Below, piece after piece: positions 53,101 to 61,470 of a stretch of DNA of 64,000 nucleotides. The notes under the pieces were generated by a model, which searched no databases, had not been told where the DNA came from, and saw nothing but the letters and a program-made list of their open reading frames with translations. The position numbers and the translations under genes were made by a program. Positions within the stretch are counted from its first letter, which is position 1; the number at the start of each line of letters is the position of its first letter. The DNA is from Paenibacillus sp. MMS18-CY102 (GTDB lineage: Bacteria > Bacillota > Bacilli > Paenibacillales > Paenibacillaceae), in the NCBI RefSeq assembly GCF_009789195.1, contig NZ_WSTC01000002.1:62001-126000 (forward strand). Direction: 5' to 3'.

Positions 53101-55848
53101 GTCGATGCTGACCGCAGGCAGCTTGATGCAGTGATTGCGGATGGAGGTTCTAATGCAGCCTCAATTACGCTGGCGCAAACCGGGCTTGAGCTGCTGCAAA
53201 ATGATGAGTACAAGCTGGCCTTTGATGCCAAGGCATCTGCAGTGCGTACGATTGGCGTCAAATTAACGAATGCAGATGGAACCGTAGTATTCGCGGAAGA
53301 TAACGGTGTTGCGCTAGGAACAACGCTAGCTAGCCATACCTTAACTTTCGAGATGCCTGTAGGCGCATCTTATGCAGATGCTAAGCTAACCTTCTTGCTG
53401 GGAGGCAGCGATAAAGCGGTAAGCATGGATAACGTTAAGCTGATCCGTACGACGAACCGCAATGTCGACTTCACGGGCATTGATATTTATCCGCTTAAGA
53501 ACGGCGATTTCTCAGCCGGCTTAAGCAGTTGGGAGCCATTCACGCAAGGCGGAGCGGCATCGTTCCAACCTGATAATGGCGCAGCCAAAATCGGCGTAAC
53601 GAACGTAGGCGGCGAAGGCTGGAACGTCATGTTTAATCAGTCGAATTTGAAGCTGGTTAAAGGCTTGACGTATGAATTCTCCTTCAAAGCCAAGTCGAGC
53701 GTGGCGCGTGACATTCAAGCAACTTTGGAAAATGCGACCTACACGAGACGATTCGATACGGGAACGCTGGCGCTTACGCCGAACTGGCAGACGTTTAGCT
53801 ACACGTTCAAAATGGCGGGCGATGACAATGTTGCATTGAAATTCTTGCTCGGCAAGCTCGCGAATTCGCAAGCGGGCGACGTCTTCATCGATGATGTTGT
53901 GTTGCAGGTGCAAAATGCTCCGGTGGCGCGCCCAGTAACACTTGTTGCGGATGCAACGAATAATTTTGTCGGCCAGCCGATTGAGCTGACATTCACTTCA
54001 AATGCAGCATGGGAAGCGGCAGTACAAGCTATTATCGTGAATGGAACGCCACTTGCTGCTGGACAGTTTGCGGTCCAACCGGGTGTGCTGACGCTGAATG
54101 CTGATGCATTCGCAACCGATCGGGTTTATGCGATTACGGTTAAAGCAATGGGTTACGCGGATACGTCAGTCAATCAGACGCTGTTCGCAAGCGATGGCAA
54201 CCATGTCATGAATGGCAAGTTCGCAAACGGTACTAACAGCTGGGATACATGGGTCGGCGAAGGCGGCGTATCGGACTTCGCGGTTGTTAATGAAACCGCA
54301 AAGATTGATATCCACTACAACGGCGGCATTCATCCGCAATGGAATGTACCGGTATCATGGTCGACACAGCTCATGCAATCCGGAATCCAACTGGAAGCGG
54401 GCAAAACGTATGATTTGAGCTTCCGTGCTTGGTCGACGTTGGACCGTCCGATTCTGATCGAGCTTGGCGGGTATAACAACAATCAACAGGCTGGCTTCGA
54501 TCTGACAAGCGACCAGGCTAAAGTGTATCACATGAGCATTCGTCCCAACGCGGCAACGATTATGACGCTCAAGTATTTGCTTGGCAACGTCGTAAATGGC
54601 ACTAGCACAACGCCGAATGCACCGCATTCCATTTTCCTTGATGATGTGCTCATTAAAGAAGTGAAGTCCGCTCCGGTTCTCGCCGCAGACGCCACGGACA
54701 ACAAGGTCGGCCAAGGTATTGACCTTACATTCGTAGATCAAGCGGACTGGAGAGCAGGCATTCAGAGCATCACGGTTGACGGAACGCCAGTTGCAAGCAA
54801 CTTGTTTACTGTAACAAGCGGGAAAATCTCGCTCGACGCTTCATTATTCACAGCTGTGAAATCCTACACGATCGCGATTACAGCAGATGGGTATGGAACG
54901 GTGCAGGTGACGCAAGAGATCAAGTCAGCAGCATCCAATGTTGCGGTGGGCAAGACAGTGACCGCTTCATCCAATTCACAGCCAGCCGGCAACGCGATTG
55001 ACGGAAATTCCGCAACGCGTTGGGAAACGGGAGCGAGTGACCCGCAATGGATATCGATCGATCTGGGCACGATCCATCAGCTTGATTCGGTACTGCTGAA
55101 TTGGGAAGGGGCGTTCGGCAAGTCGTACAAAATTCAAGTATCGACGGTAGCCGACCCTCAACAAGACAGCGACTGGACAGATGTATTCACGGAAACGAAC
55201 GGCAATGGCGGTTTGGACCCGATCAGTCTCGGCGGGGTTGAAGGACGCCATATCCGGATGTATGGACTCACAAGAGGTACGCCATATGGTTACTCGCTCT
55301 GGGAGTTTGAGGTTTACGGAACGTCGACAAGCACTAGCGGCGGAGGCGGAACGAATCCAGGCACAGGTGGCGGGGGCACGAATCCGGGCACTGGCGGAGG
55401 GGGAACAACCCCGCCAGCCCCTGGCACTAACCTCGCGCTTGGCAAACTTGCCGTAGTATCCAGCCAAAATCCGAATATGACTGCAACCAATTTAACGGAT
55501 GGCAACAACGGAACACGCTGGGAGCCGGACCTTACTGTCAGCAACACCGCTGAAGAGTGGGCATATGTCGATCTTGGCAGCCAGCAGACGCTAACCACGC
55601 TTAAGCTGTTGTGGGAAGCGGCGTACGGCAAAGTCGTTCTCATCCAAGTTGCGGACGCAGGCAGCAATTTGGCAGCGGACTCTACGGATTGGCGGACGGT
55701 TCAAACGCTGAACCGTGAACTGACGGCTGCTACGTTCGCCGAAACAATTGATCTAGGCGGCGTGCAAGGCCAATATGTCCGCGTTTATGTGACAGAGAAG
55801 GGCTTCAAGCCATACGGCCCATCACTGTTCGAGATTGAAGTGTACTAA
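47194..55848 (+). CDS. Giant cell-surface beta-glucanase: SLH, two GH16 domains, CBM4_9-like, DUF1533-like and F5/8 C modules
   Basis: A 2884-residue secreted protein. Order: signal peptide (1-34); three SLH domains that hold it to the cell wall (about 40-210); a beta-rich spacer (215-380); a (GTNPGTDP) linker (about 385-437); GH16 domain 1 (440-694; E566, D568, E571 in ELDIMEARG); four CBM4_9-like modules (719-1369), each opening with an N-G-x-F/Y type motif; a DUF1533-like module (1387-1473); GH16 domain 2 (1475-1731; E1602, D1604, E1607 in EIDIMEARG); three more CBM4_9-like modules (1754-2244); DUF1533-like (2247-2332); a CBM4_9-like module (2334-2489); DUF1533-like (2492-2579); F5/8 type C (2581-2709); a GGGGTNPGT linker; and F5/8 type C (2744-2884). 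GH16 domains with this motif cut beta-1,3(-1,4)-glucans such as laminarin. The two GH16 domains are clearly a duplication. Confidence 0.93.
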   Translation: MRLTKRTNQIIAIVLSFLIISGYLPLEGAAAAAQPSANDDLQGHWAADEVHKWAEEGFISGFTDGTFRPNQGVTRAELTKLINALFGFTDQAAASFNDIANDAWYKDQVAIAKEAGYISGYPDGSFKPNETVTRQEVAKMAAALFPLPTAADNTLSVYKDQSSISGFAKSAMANMVGGGFLKGFTDGTIRPAQPITRAEAVVLLDRLAGDVEHEAGTVKDINAKGNMLVTTQDVKLVKPQIGGNLILTAGIGEGDSHIEGGSVAGAVYVNGGGVNSIHIKGTKVKQLTVNKKKPVRVVISEDANIEQLNVETKAIIELEKNAIAGKIVVSAGAKGTEIKVQGTIRDLIIEADGVTVNGQAVTKGSKVSIVDGRIVTEPTTPGSGNTGSNPGTNPGTDPGTNPGTDPGTNPGTDPGTNPGTDPGTNPGTDPGTNPGTDPDEWELVWDDEFDRSGTNLDTNGVDLDKWGYQEGTGAQYGLDGWGNKEKQSYSKNNIKVENGKLVIEARKETANGVPYTSGRLYTEPTFNKTYGKFEAKIKMPEGDGIWPAFWMVPTNSEYGVWASSGELDIMEARGRLPQEVAGTIHFGKKWPNNKAEGGDYHFENGESITGEHVYGVEWEPGEIRWYVDGKLYSRLNKWDSTGENQPAKYAYPAPFDKDFYMILNLAVGGTFDGDRIPPDSKIPAKMEVDYVRVYDKVGGYENPSAEPTVESEPLPAVHKEAINGSYVYDPSFTQPFTLLKVQDDVLNPTYWNFATISTFSGAGTVSTETLDTTPFAKVDITSGGGAAHAVQMIQNVTLGKGRWYKLSFDAKAASSRTMLVKFGGGADRGWTSYSDSLEAGLTDQLQSYEMTFQMKADTDTQARLEFNMGLNTKSIWLGNVKLVEVDAMDLYKEDEAKDPLVGGNHVYNGTFDLGRIDRMTYWHWATNGATATASVDADGRQLLATISNGGAAADSVSLVQKGINLVQGNDYRITFKAKAEVARTIAVGVQKEDGTAVEQPETVALTTAWETHTVNFSTQDGDSDLNGKLLFLLGGQAGDVTLDDIVMVRLTNHNMGELPLADQFPVKNGDFSNGKLNWSEHVQGRFDGWGSSAVFTANQGELKIAVANEGNNPWDVMLMQTDFNLFRTNTYVVSLDARSTVARQAELVVDSSNTRYVSQTLNLTPTMQTFTYELPVDADMTASFKLLLGKLQNAAAIGAHDVYVDNVRVELKGARDHAFLVHNGDFSAGWNSWSKHLQGDYDGDSRATITTDIGAYHADITNNGANPWDIMLYQEPLALEKGKTYTVTFNARSTKPRKIEAVVENSTNFRYLNQAVQLDDSTNTYSYTFTMDKNDTTGLKFLMGKLSGDSVVGAHDIYIDNVRFEVQGALEATGERVSEQDNIHLPNPPALSPDATNNLIGQPQTISFADKMIWRTAISSISIDGNVVSPQSYSIAPGSITLDASLFPTAQNYEIVVKSTGYEKATVVQQVEASSDWSLIWNDEFDGTGSNLDTNGVDLDKWGYQQGNGSEYGVQDWGNNEQQYYRKDNMQVADGNLVIEARKETFSGKPYTSGRVFTQPTFTKAYGRFEARMQLPTGEGIWPAFWMMPAGNEYGTWASSGEIDIMEARGRLPGEVAGTIHWGKPAPSNKSTGSDYHFPQGQSIAGYHTYAVEWEPGEIRWYVDGNLFHTVNDWSSTGAGQPDKYAYPAPFDKPFYMILNLAIGGVFDGNRLPADSMLPATMKVDYVRVYELTGRPYKTPVEPVVIKENFPANGKPAVNGNLIYDNTYQHGLKDIAAAGTPLDPTYWSFLHTPDFGGAGSASVEQLGGVPYAKLNVTNGGTVPYALQMIQYATLTKGHTYKLSFDAKASAARAINLKMGGDDDNGWAVYSDNFESSLKTDVQHYEYRFTMNGTTDPAARLEFNLGLGTGTVWIGNVVLEETDFLSDPTGNKTPLDNGNHIYNGTFDLGTMDRMKYWNFNVTPDASATASVDADRRQLDAVIADGGSNAASITLAQTGLELLQNDEYKLAFDAKASAVRTIGVKLTNADGTVVFAEDNGVALGTTLASHTLTFEMPVGASYADAKLTFLLGGSDKAVSMDNVKLIRTTNRNVDFTGIDIYPLKNGDFSAGLSSWEPFTQGGAASFQPDNGAAKIGVTNVGGEGWNVMFNQSNLKLVKGLTYEFSFKAKSSVARDIQATLENATYTRRFDTGTLALTPNWQTFSYTFKMAGDDNVALKFLLGKLANSQAGDVFIDDVVLQVQNAPVARPVTLVADATNNFVGQPIELTFTSNAAWEAAVQAIIVNGTPLAAGQFAVQPGVLTLNADAFATDRVYAITVKAMGYADTSVNQTLFASDGNHVMNGKFANGTNSWDTWVGEGGVSDFAVVNETAKIDIHYNGGIHPQWNVPVSWSTQLMQSGIQLEAGKTYDLSFRAWSTLDRPILIELGGYNNNQQAGFDLTSDQAKVYHMSIRPNAATIMTLKYLLGNVVNGTSTTPNAPHSIFLDDVLIKEVKSAPVLAADATDNKVGQGIDLTFVDQADWRAGIQSITVDGTPVASNLFTVTSGKISLDASLFTAVKSYTIAITADGYGTVQVTQEIKSAASNVAVGKTVTASSNSQPAGNAIDGNSATRWETGASDPQWISIDLGTIHQLDSVLLNWEGAFGKSYKIQVSTVADPQQDSDWTDVFTETNGNGGLDPISLGGVEGRHIRMYGLTRGTPYGYSLWEFEVYGTSTSTSGGGGTNPGTGGGGTNPGTGGGGTTPPAPGTNLALGKLAVVSSQNPNMTATNLTDGNNGTRWEPDLTVSNTAEEWAYVDLGSQQTLTTLKLLWEAAYGKVVLIQVADAGSNLAADSTDWRTVQTLNRELTAATFAETIDLGGVQGQYVRVYVTEKGFKPYGPSLFEIEVY
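48367..48510 (+). repeat. 24-base tandem repeat coding the GTNPGTDP linker
   Basis: Six near-perfect units of 24 bases (ACGAACCCAGGAACGGATCC plus four more) follow one another inside the giant glucanase gene, with a partial unit in front. They encode an extended Gly/Thr/Asn/Pro/Asp linker between the wall-binding part and the first GH16 domain. Such arrays easily change length by slippage, always in frame. Confidence 0.92.
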
Positions 55849-55881
55849 AATTTAAAGTTTAGCCCCCTATAAGGGTATAAG

Positions 55882-55930
55882 GAGCTGCTTCAGTATAACT
55901 GCGTTAGGCAAGAGCTGGAGCAGCTCTTTC
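55882..55930 (+). terminator. Terminator after the giant glucanase gene
   Basis: A 12-bp stem GAGCTGCTTCAG / CTGGAGCAGCTC with one G-U pair, followed by TTTCT. It separates the giant gene from the GH81 gene. Confidence 0.75.
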
Positions 55931-56002
55931 TATACACATTATGAAAGCGATTACGAGGACTATGCTGGCCTCATATTCGCGCAAAATTGAAGGAGGATCA
56001 TA

Positions 56003-59000
56003 ATGCAAACCGGAAAGTTTGTAACGAAAGCCGCGAAGCGATTGGGCACTTATACGCTCGTTGCGGCAATGCTGGGAACGCTAGTTACGTTGCCAGTTCA
56101 GCAGCGCGCAGATGCAGCGGCAGGCTCTTACCTGCTCTCGCAAAACCGCACAGCTTATGCTTCATCTGTCGAAGGCAACAATGCCGCTAGCCTAGCGGTG
56201 GACGGCAACACAGGTTCACGCTGGTCCAGCGCATGGGGTTCTGATGGGCAATGGATGTACATTGATTTGGGCGCGAACGCTAACATCGACCGTGTCAAAA
56301 TTCAATGGGAAGGCGCTTATGCGACCGGCTACAAAATCCAAACGTCCAACGATGAAGCAACTTGGACTGATATTTATACCACAACGAATAGTGACGGCGG
56401 CATCGATGATTTCAACGTCACAGGTACGGGCCGCTTCGTACGTGTGCTCGGTACGGCTCGTTCTTTAGCTGCGTATGGCATTTCGATCTTTGAATTCGAA
56501 GTTTACGGCACGGGTGGCGTGAACCAACCGCCGGTTCAATATGGGCCGAACGTTGCGCTGAACAAGCCTGTAACCGTTTCCTCTTTTGAGCAATCCGGCT
56601 ACCTGCCTCCAGGCGCAACGCTGAAGGAGAATGCAGTAGATGGCAATTCGTCGACGCGTTGGGGCTCCAATGCAACGGACAACGAGTGGATTTACGTCGA
56701 TTTGGGCAATACGCGGTCAATCGGCCGTATCGTATTGAACTGGGAATCGTATGGCCGCGTGTTCGATCTTCAGGTTTCCAATAATGCAACGGACTGGACG
56801 ACTGTATATCGCGAGATTCACGGCTCCGGCGGCAAACAGGACATTCCGGTGTACGCATCGGGACGTTATGTGCGCATGAAAGGCATCGGCAGAGGCACGA
56901 GCTTCGGCTATAGCCTGTTCGATTTCGAAGTGTACGACTATGTTGCAGGACAGCCGCAGCCAGTGTACACAATCCCAGCCCTTCCAACGCCAGCGAAAGT
57001 AAATGTTGGTTCAGGCAGCTACTTGACGAACGATTTGACGTTCCCACAAGCGAACTATCCGGCTAACAAGTCGGCAGCTGTTAATACGCCGATCCCGTCC
57101 AATGACTGGTGGCAATCGCTGCTGATCAAGCCGCTTGGCGACTCGATCATCACGCTGCCGCTCAAATCGAAGTTCTTCAAGCAAGGCCTTGGCCTTTTGA
57201 ACCCAGGTGCTGGCTGGATTACTGCAGACGGCGGAGCAGTTAACGCTGACGGCAATCCTGACATCTACCTTATGGCAAGCAACATCAACACGTCGACGAT
57301 GAAAAATCGTGTAACCGGTTACGGCGATTTCTCCGTCAATACGGTGTTGAGTGATACGGCTGAAGACAAAATGAAAGTAACGTTCACGAAAGGCTCGCCT
57401 TACGTGTTCACGGAATTCAGCGACCGCAATTCGGTTGAGCTTTATTCTTCACTCGTAGCAGGCATCACGGACCCTAACGGCGCTGCAATTCTGGCAACGG
57501 ATGGCGCAACGTATACAGGCGACCGCATTACTGTGCGTGCCTTGAATACAGACGGACGCCCGAATCCAGTAGCGACGAACCGTTATTATGGCATCTTTGC
57601 TCCTCCGGGAACGGTGTTTAAGAAAGTCGGCGCTAAGATCAAAATCCAACTGGGCAGCAACAGCAACTACATGTCGGTAGCAGCAATGCCTGCAGCGACG
57701 GACTTGGATCTGTTCTACCAGCACGCATATGCATTCGTAACGGGTTCCACTGCAACGTATTCGTATAATGAAGGAACTTCCGATGTAACGACGACGCTAG
57801 GCGTTACGACACAGTTGAAACGTACGGGCTTCTCGGATCAATCGATGCTCGCCCTGTATCCGCACCAATGGAAGAAAACGAATAATGCATTGACGGCCCG
57901 CACATATCCGTCGGTTCGCGGTACGCTTAAGCTGAAGGAAGGCAACTCCTTCACGACGGTAGACAAGTTCTACGGCATGGTTCCAACATTTACTGAGCCA
58001 GGCAACGCGCAATACGCTCGCCAGCAAATGGAAGACTACTTGGCGGTACTTGACCAAGAAACAGCGAACAACATCATGAACGGCGATGCTTACTGGCAAG
58101 GCAAAACGCTTCATCCGCTCGCAATGGGCGCACTCGAAGCGAATGAAATTGGCGATATCACGCTTCGCAACAAGTTCCTGTCCCGTATCAAAACGGTTCT
58201 GACTGACTGGTATACGTACACAGAAGGCGAGCCAGAGTACTTCATGTACTATAACAATGACTGGGGCACGATGTATTACAAAAACAGCGGCTTCGGCGCG
58301 AACTACGGCATTACGGACCATCACTTCACGTATGGTTACTATGTATTCGCATCCGCAATTTTGGCAACGTTCGATAACCAGTGGCGCACAGAATACGGCG
58401 GCATGGTTGAGCAGCTGATTCGTGACTATGCGAATCCATCGAAGAACGACCCGCTGTATCCACAGTTCCGTAACTTTGATCCGTACGAGGGCCATTCATG
58501 GGCTGGCGGTTATGCGGACAACGATAGCGGCAACAACCAAGAAGCAGCTGGCGAATCGCTGTTTGGCTGGGTTGGCCAATACATGTGGAGCATGCTGACG
58601 GGCGACACGAACTTCCGCAATGCAGCAATCTATGGCTTCACGACTGAGCTTAACGCAGTTGAGCAATACTGGTTTAACTATGACGGCGACAACTGGCTGC
58701 CAGAATGGACGCATAAGTCGGTTGGCCAAGTTTACGGCTCGTCCAACTTCTTCGGTACATTCTTCAGCGGCTTGCCAGTACACGTTTACGGCATCCACTG
58801 GCTGCCAACTGCAGAATATTTGACAAGCTATGGCCTGAACAAAAACAAAGCAGCAGCGCTTTACAATGGCTTCGTTGCTGATAATGGCGGCACGCCAGGA
58901 ACGGATTGGCAGCATATCGTATGGCCGATTCGTGCTCTGAGTGATCCAAATGCGGTTCTGAGCGGTTGGAACACGACGAACATGCAGCGCAACGAAATTT

Positions 59001-60124
59001 TCAATACGTACTGGTTCGTTAACGGCATGGCATCGCTCGGCGAGCGTACGCGCGACGTTTGGGCAACTGGTTACAGCAGTGCTACGGTTTATAAGAAAAA
59101 CAATGCTTATCTCGCACAAGTATGGAACCCATCGTCTAACCCTGTAACTGTAACGTTCAAAAACGCGGCAGGCACGACAGGCACAGCAGTCGTTGGTCCA
59201 AAATCGCTCGTACAAGTTAACCCAATGGCGAACACGAACACGTCCGACCAATGGACGCCGTGGGATGGCACGAACAGCGGCGGCAACAACGGCGGCAACA
59301 ATGGCGGTGGCGGCACGCAGCCTCAACCAGGCACAAACTTGGCTAAGAACAAAGTCGTAACGGTATCGTCGACGCAAGATGCTTTCATTGGCAACAATGC
59401 AACGGACGGCGATGCAGGCACGCGTTGGTCTTCTGAGCAAAACGTTAACGCACAATGGTTGACAGTTGACCTTGGCAGCGTTCAGCAATTAACGAAAGTT
59501 AAGCTGCTATGGGAAGTTGCCTATGGCAAGTCGTACAAAATCCAGCTGTCTAACGACGGCTCGGCTTGGACTGATGCGTTCAGCACGACAACTGGCGACG
59601 GTGGCACGGATGAAATTGCAATTAACGGCTCGGGCCGCTACCTCCGTGTAAACATGTCGGAGCGCGGTACGATCTACGGCTACTCACTGTATGAAGTTGA
59701 AGCTTACAACGATGGCACGACAACGCCTCCACAAACGGAAACGTTGTTATCGCTCGGAAAAAATGCGACGTCTTCCTCTGTAGAAGCGGCGTTCACGCCG
59801 GGCGCAGCGGTTGACGCTGACATGAACACGCGTTGGGCTTCGGCTACAAGCGCAACTCCGGAATGGATTACGGTCGATCTTGGCCAACAACGTACGATTT
59901 CCCGTGTTCAACTCGACTGGGAGACTGCATACGGCAAATCGTATAAAATCCAAGTATCCAACAACGGTACGGACTTCACCGACATCTACAGCACGACAAC
60001 TGGCGATGGCGGTAACGACAACCTCACGGTGAACGGCACTGGCCGTTACGTCCGCGTCTACTGTACGGAACGCGGCACACAATGGGGCTACTCGCTCTAT
60101 AACTTCGCCGTTTACGGCAGCTAG
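56003..60124 (+). CDS. Secreted GH81 endo-beta-1,3-glucanase with four F5/8 type C modules
   Basis: A 1373-residue exported enzyme: signal peptide (1-39, ending ADAAAG), F5/8 type C (44-170), F5/8 type C (183-315), GH81 catalytic region (about 325-1080), a Gly/Asn linker (1091-1112), and two more F5/8 type C modules (1114-1245 and 1250-1373). Catalytic residues of the inverting GH81 family are visible: D772 in GITDHHFTYGY, and E847 and E851 in NNQEAAGES. GH81 enzymes cut beta-1,3-glucan internally, including fungal wall glucan. There is no SLH domain, so it is either free or held by its sugar-binding modules. It starts behind AAGGAGG and ends in a strong terminator. Confidence 0.95.
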   Translation: MQTGKFVTKAAKRLGTYTLVAAMLGTLVTLPVQQRADAAAGSYLLSQNRTAYASSVEGNNAASLAVDGNTGSRWSSAWGSDGQWMYIDLGANANIDRVKIQWEGAYATGYKIQTSNDEATWTDIYTTTNSDGGIDDFNVTGTGRFVRVLGTARSLAAYGISIFEFEVYGTGGVNQPPVQYGPNVALNKPVTVSSFEQSGYLPPGATLKENAVDGNSSTRWGSNATDNEWIYVDLGNTRSIGRIVLNWESYGRVFDLQVSNNATDWTTVYREIHGSGGKQDIPVYASGRYVRMKGIGRGTSFGYSLFDFEVYDYVAGQPQPVYTIPALPTPAKVNVGSGSYLTNDLTFPQANYPANKSAAVNTPIPSNDWWQSLLIKPLGDSIITLPLKSKFFKQGLGLLNPGAGWITADGGAVNADGNPDIYLMASNINTSTMKNRVTGYGDFSVNTVLSDTAEDKMKVTFTKGSPYVFTEFSDRNSVELYSSLVAGITDPNGAAILATDGATYTGDRITVRALNTDGRPNPVATNRYYGIFAPPGTVFKKVGAKIKIQLGSNSNYMSVAAMPAATDLDLFYQHAYAFVTGSTATYSYNEGTSDVTTTLGVTTQLKRTGFSDQSMLALYPHQWKKTNNALTARTYPSVRGTLKLKEGNSFTTVDKFYGMVPTFTEPGNAQYARQQMEDYLAVLDQETANNIMNGDAYWQGKTLHPLAMGALEANEIGDITLRNKFLSRIKTVLTDWYTYTEGEPEYFMYYNNDWGTMYYKNSGFGANYGITDHHFTYGYYVFASAILATFDNQWRTEYGGMVEQLIRDYANPSKNDPLYPQFRNFDPYEGHSWAGGYADNDSGNNQEAAGESLFGWVGQYMWSMLTGDTNFRNAAIYGFTTELNAVEQYWFNYDGDNWLPEWTHKSVGQVYGSSNFFGTFFSGLPVHVYGIHWLPTAEYLTSYGLNKNKAAALYNGFVADNGGTPGTDWQHIVWPIRALSDPNAVLSGWNTTNMQRNEIFNTYWFVNGMASLGERTRDVWATGYSSATVYKKNNAYLAQVWNPSSNPVTVTFKNAAGTTGTAVVGPKSLVQVNPMANTNTSDQWTPWDGTNSGGNNGGNNGGGGTQPQPGTNLAKNKVVTVSSTQDAFIGNNATDGDAGTRWSSEQNVNAQWLTVDLGSVQQLTKVKLLWEVAYGKSYKIQLSNDGSAWTDAFSTTTGDGGTDEIAINGSGRYLRVNMSERGTIYGYSLYEVEAYNDGTTTPPQTETLLSLGKNATSSSVEAAFTPGAAVDADMNTRWASATSATPEWITVDLGQQRTISRVQLDWETAYGKSYKIQVSNNGTDFTDIYSTTTGDGGNDNLTVNGTGRYVRVYCTERGTQWGYSLYNFAVYGS

Positions 60125-60160
60125 TCTACAATCCCCGCTTTAACTTCATAAACGACGAAA

Positions 60161-60208
60161 CAACGACCTCGGCTGCCGGCTATTCCGGCATCGGGGTCGT
60201 TTTTTTTA
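60161..60208 (+). terminator. Terminator after the GH81 gene
   Basis: Arms AACGACCTCG and CGGGGTCGTT close over a GC-rich loop and are followed by eight T. Confidence 0.9.
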
Positions 60209-60249
60209 GGGTGAGAGCTAGTTTGCCTATGTGAACTTTACGGAGTGCT

Positions 60250-60350
60250 GATGCAAACCATACTGTGTATGGATGCGCAACTGTACTGCGCGCCGTTGCA
60301 TCATTTTGCCGGTGCACATGCAGCTTCGCCGCCGATGCAAACTGAACTGT
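60250..60350. repeat. GATGCAAAC/ACTGT repeat cluster left of palindrome array 3
   Basis: Related short elements occur at 60250 (GATGCAAACCATACTGT), 60272 (GATGCGCAACTGTACTG, which pairs with GTTGCATC at 60295-60302) and 60334 (GATGCAAACTGAACTGT). Together with array 3 and the tandem repeat to its right they fill the 567-base stretch 60125-60691, which holds no supportable gene. Confidence 0.6.
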
Positions 60351-60369
60351 ACTGTACACGATATTGCGC

Positions 60370-60564
60370 TATTGCATTTTCTACAATGAGAAAGGTTGAA
60401 TGATGGACTAAAGCAAGGTTTCATTGCAAAACATACAATGGGAGTTGTCCAAACGGACATATTAGCCGCAAATCGAGCAGTTGTGATCGAAAATGATTGT
60501 ACGTTTTACAATGGCGGCGCAATCGGGGGAGAACTTGGTAAGTGCCATTGTACGGAATGCAATG
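60370..60564. repeat. Four-unit CATTGYA palindrome array, copy 3
   Basis: 19-base units start at 60370, 60422, 60495 and 60546 (first and third with one or two changes). Start distances are 52, 73 and 51; gaps are 33, 54 and 32, exactly as in copy 2. Confidence 0.8.
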
Positions 60565-60568
60565 AGGA

Positions 60569-60652
60569 ACGTTGCACAGCTGAGCGCCGCACCGAATGTA
60601 TATCCCATGCACGTTGCACGCTGAGCGCCGTACCAAGCATTTTGCATGGCAC
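60569..60652. repeat. Two-unit 42-base tandem repeat right of array 3
   Basis: ACGTTGCAC.GCTGAGCGCCG.ACC starts at 60569 and again at 60611. The right part of each unit has diverged. Confidence 0.6.
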
Positions 60653-60691
60653 TATCCGTTACTGTCCGGCGAAACCAGATGGGGCTGCCTA

Positions 60692-61300
60692 TTACTCAAA
60701 CCTAACCTCTTTGTCCAAAATGACTTCTACACGCGGCTTATCAACGAGTGGCGCAACCGGAATGAGCCGGAATTGCACGCCTTCAATTGGTTCTGCAATG
60801 CTGGGCGTGACGAAAAATGTCATATGCGTGTGGCTTCCGCCACCTCCTACACGGTCTCTGCGTGCGATATATTGCTCTTTGCCCGTTACTTCCAAATGGA
60901 TCTGGGGATGCATCCGATCAACATGCTCACGATCATCGAGCAGGCGGATCTCAATTGCAATTTCGCTGCCGTTCCGGTAATGCATGGCGTGGGTCATATG
61001 ATATTCGATGCCATCGACGACTGTTTTTTTCAAGAGCGGCGCTACGTTCACTAGTTCATCTGGTGGTTCTGGAAAATAGCAGTGGCTGTTAGGGAGAAGA
61101 TGGAGCAGAACGCTATGCATTTGTGGTACTGTCATATTTAATATACCTGTCCAAGCTTCGAGCTGCTCTGTCGGCGGGTAATATCGGCGGCCGTTTGCCA
61201 ACTTCATTCGTTCGGTTAAAAGCCGCAAGATTTGTTCGTCAATGGATTTAAACGCGTCATTGTATTCGTTCGGAATTGGTTTGAACTCTGTCCATGCCAT
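60692..61300 (-). CDS. Hypothetical protein (202 aa)
   Basis: I cannot name the family. The product begins MAWTEFKPIPNEYNDAFKSIDEQILRLLTERM, whose helix resembles the first helix of chorismate-mutase-like proteins, but nothing else supports that. The second half is strand-rich with several His (GIEYHMTHAMHYRNGSEIAIEIRLLDD, SHTHMTFFVTPS). It is soluble, without a signal peptide. A very good ribosome binding site (GGGAGGG) precedes the ATG, so expression is likely. It stands alone, divergent from the ROK gene. Confidence 0.75.
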   Translation of the reverse strand: MAWTEFKPIPNEYNDAFKSIDEQILRLLTERMKLANGRRYYPPTEQLEAWTGILNMTVPQMHSVLLHLLPNSHCYFPEPPDELVNVAPLLKKTVVDGIEYHMTHAMHYRNGSEIAIEIRLLDDREHVDRMHPQIHLEVTGKEQYIARRDRVGGGGSHTHMTFFVTPSIAEPIEGVQFRLIPVAPLVDKPRVEVILDKEVRFE

Positions 61301-61470
61301 GAAAAGAAACCCTCCCTAATTTTAGTCTGAAGCTTAATTGTATCCCATTTGAGAAAAGTATCCAATTTAGAATCTATATAAAACCCACCTCAATCGTTCA
61401 TTTTCCGCCTTGAACGCTCGTAAGCTGCTATGGTATTCTATACACATATTAAACGACTTTAATAAGTCTG

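Noticed and set aside
58496-59488. 330-codon minus-strand frame opposite GH81
   Set aside because: Shadow of the GH81 frame, no ribosome binding site and no recognisable domain.
60396-61054. + strand frames across the repeats and opposite the 202-residue gene
   Set aside because: They run through repeat units and antisense to a gene with a strong ribosome binding site; composition does not look like protein.
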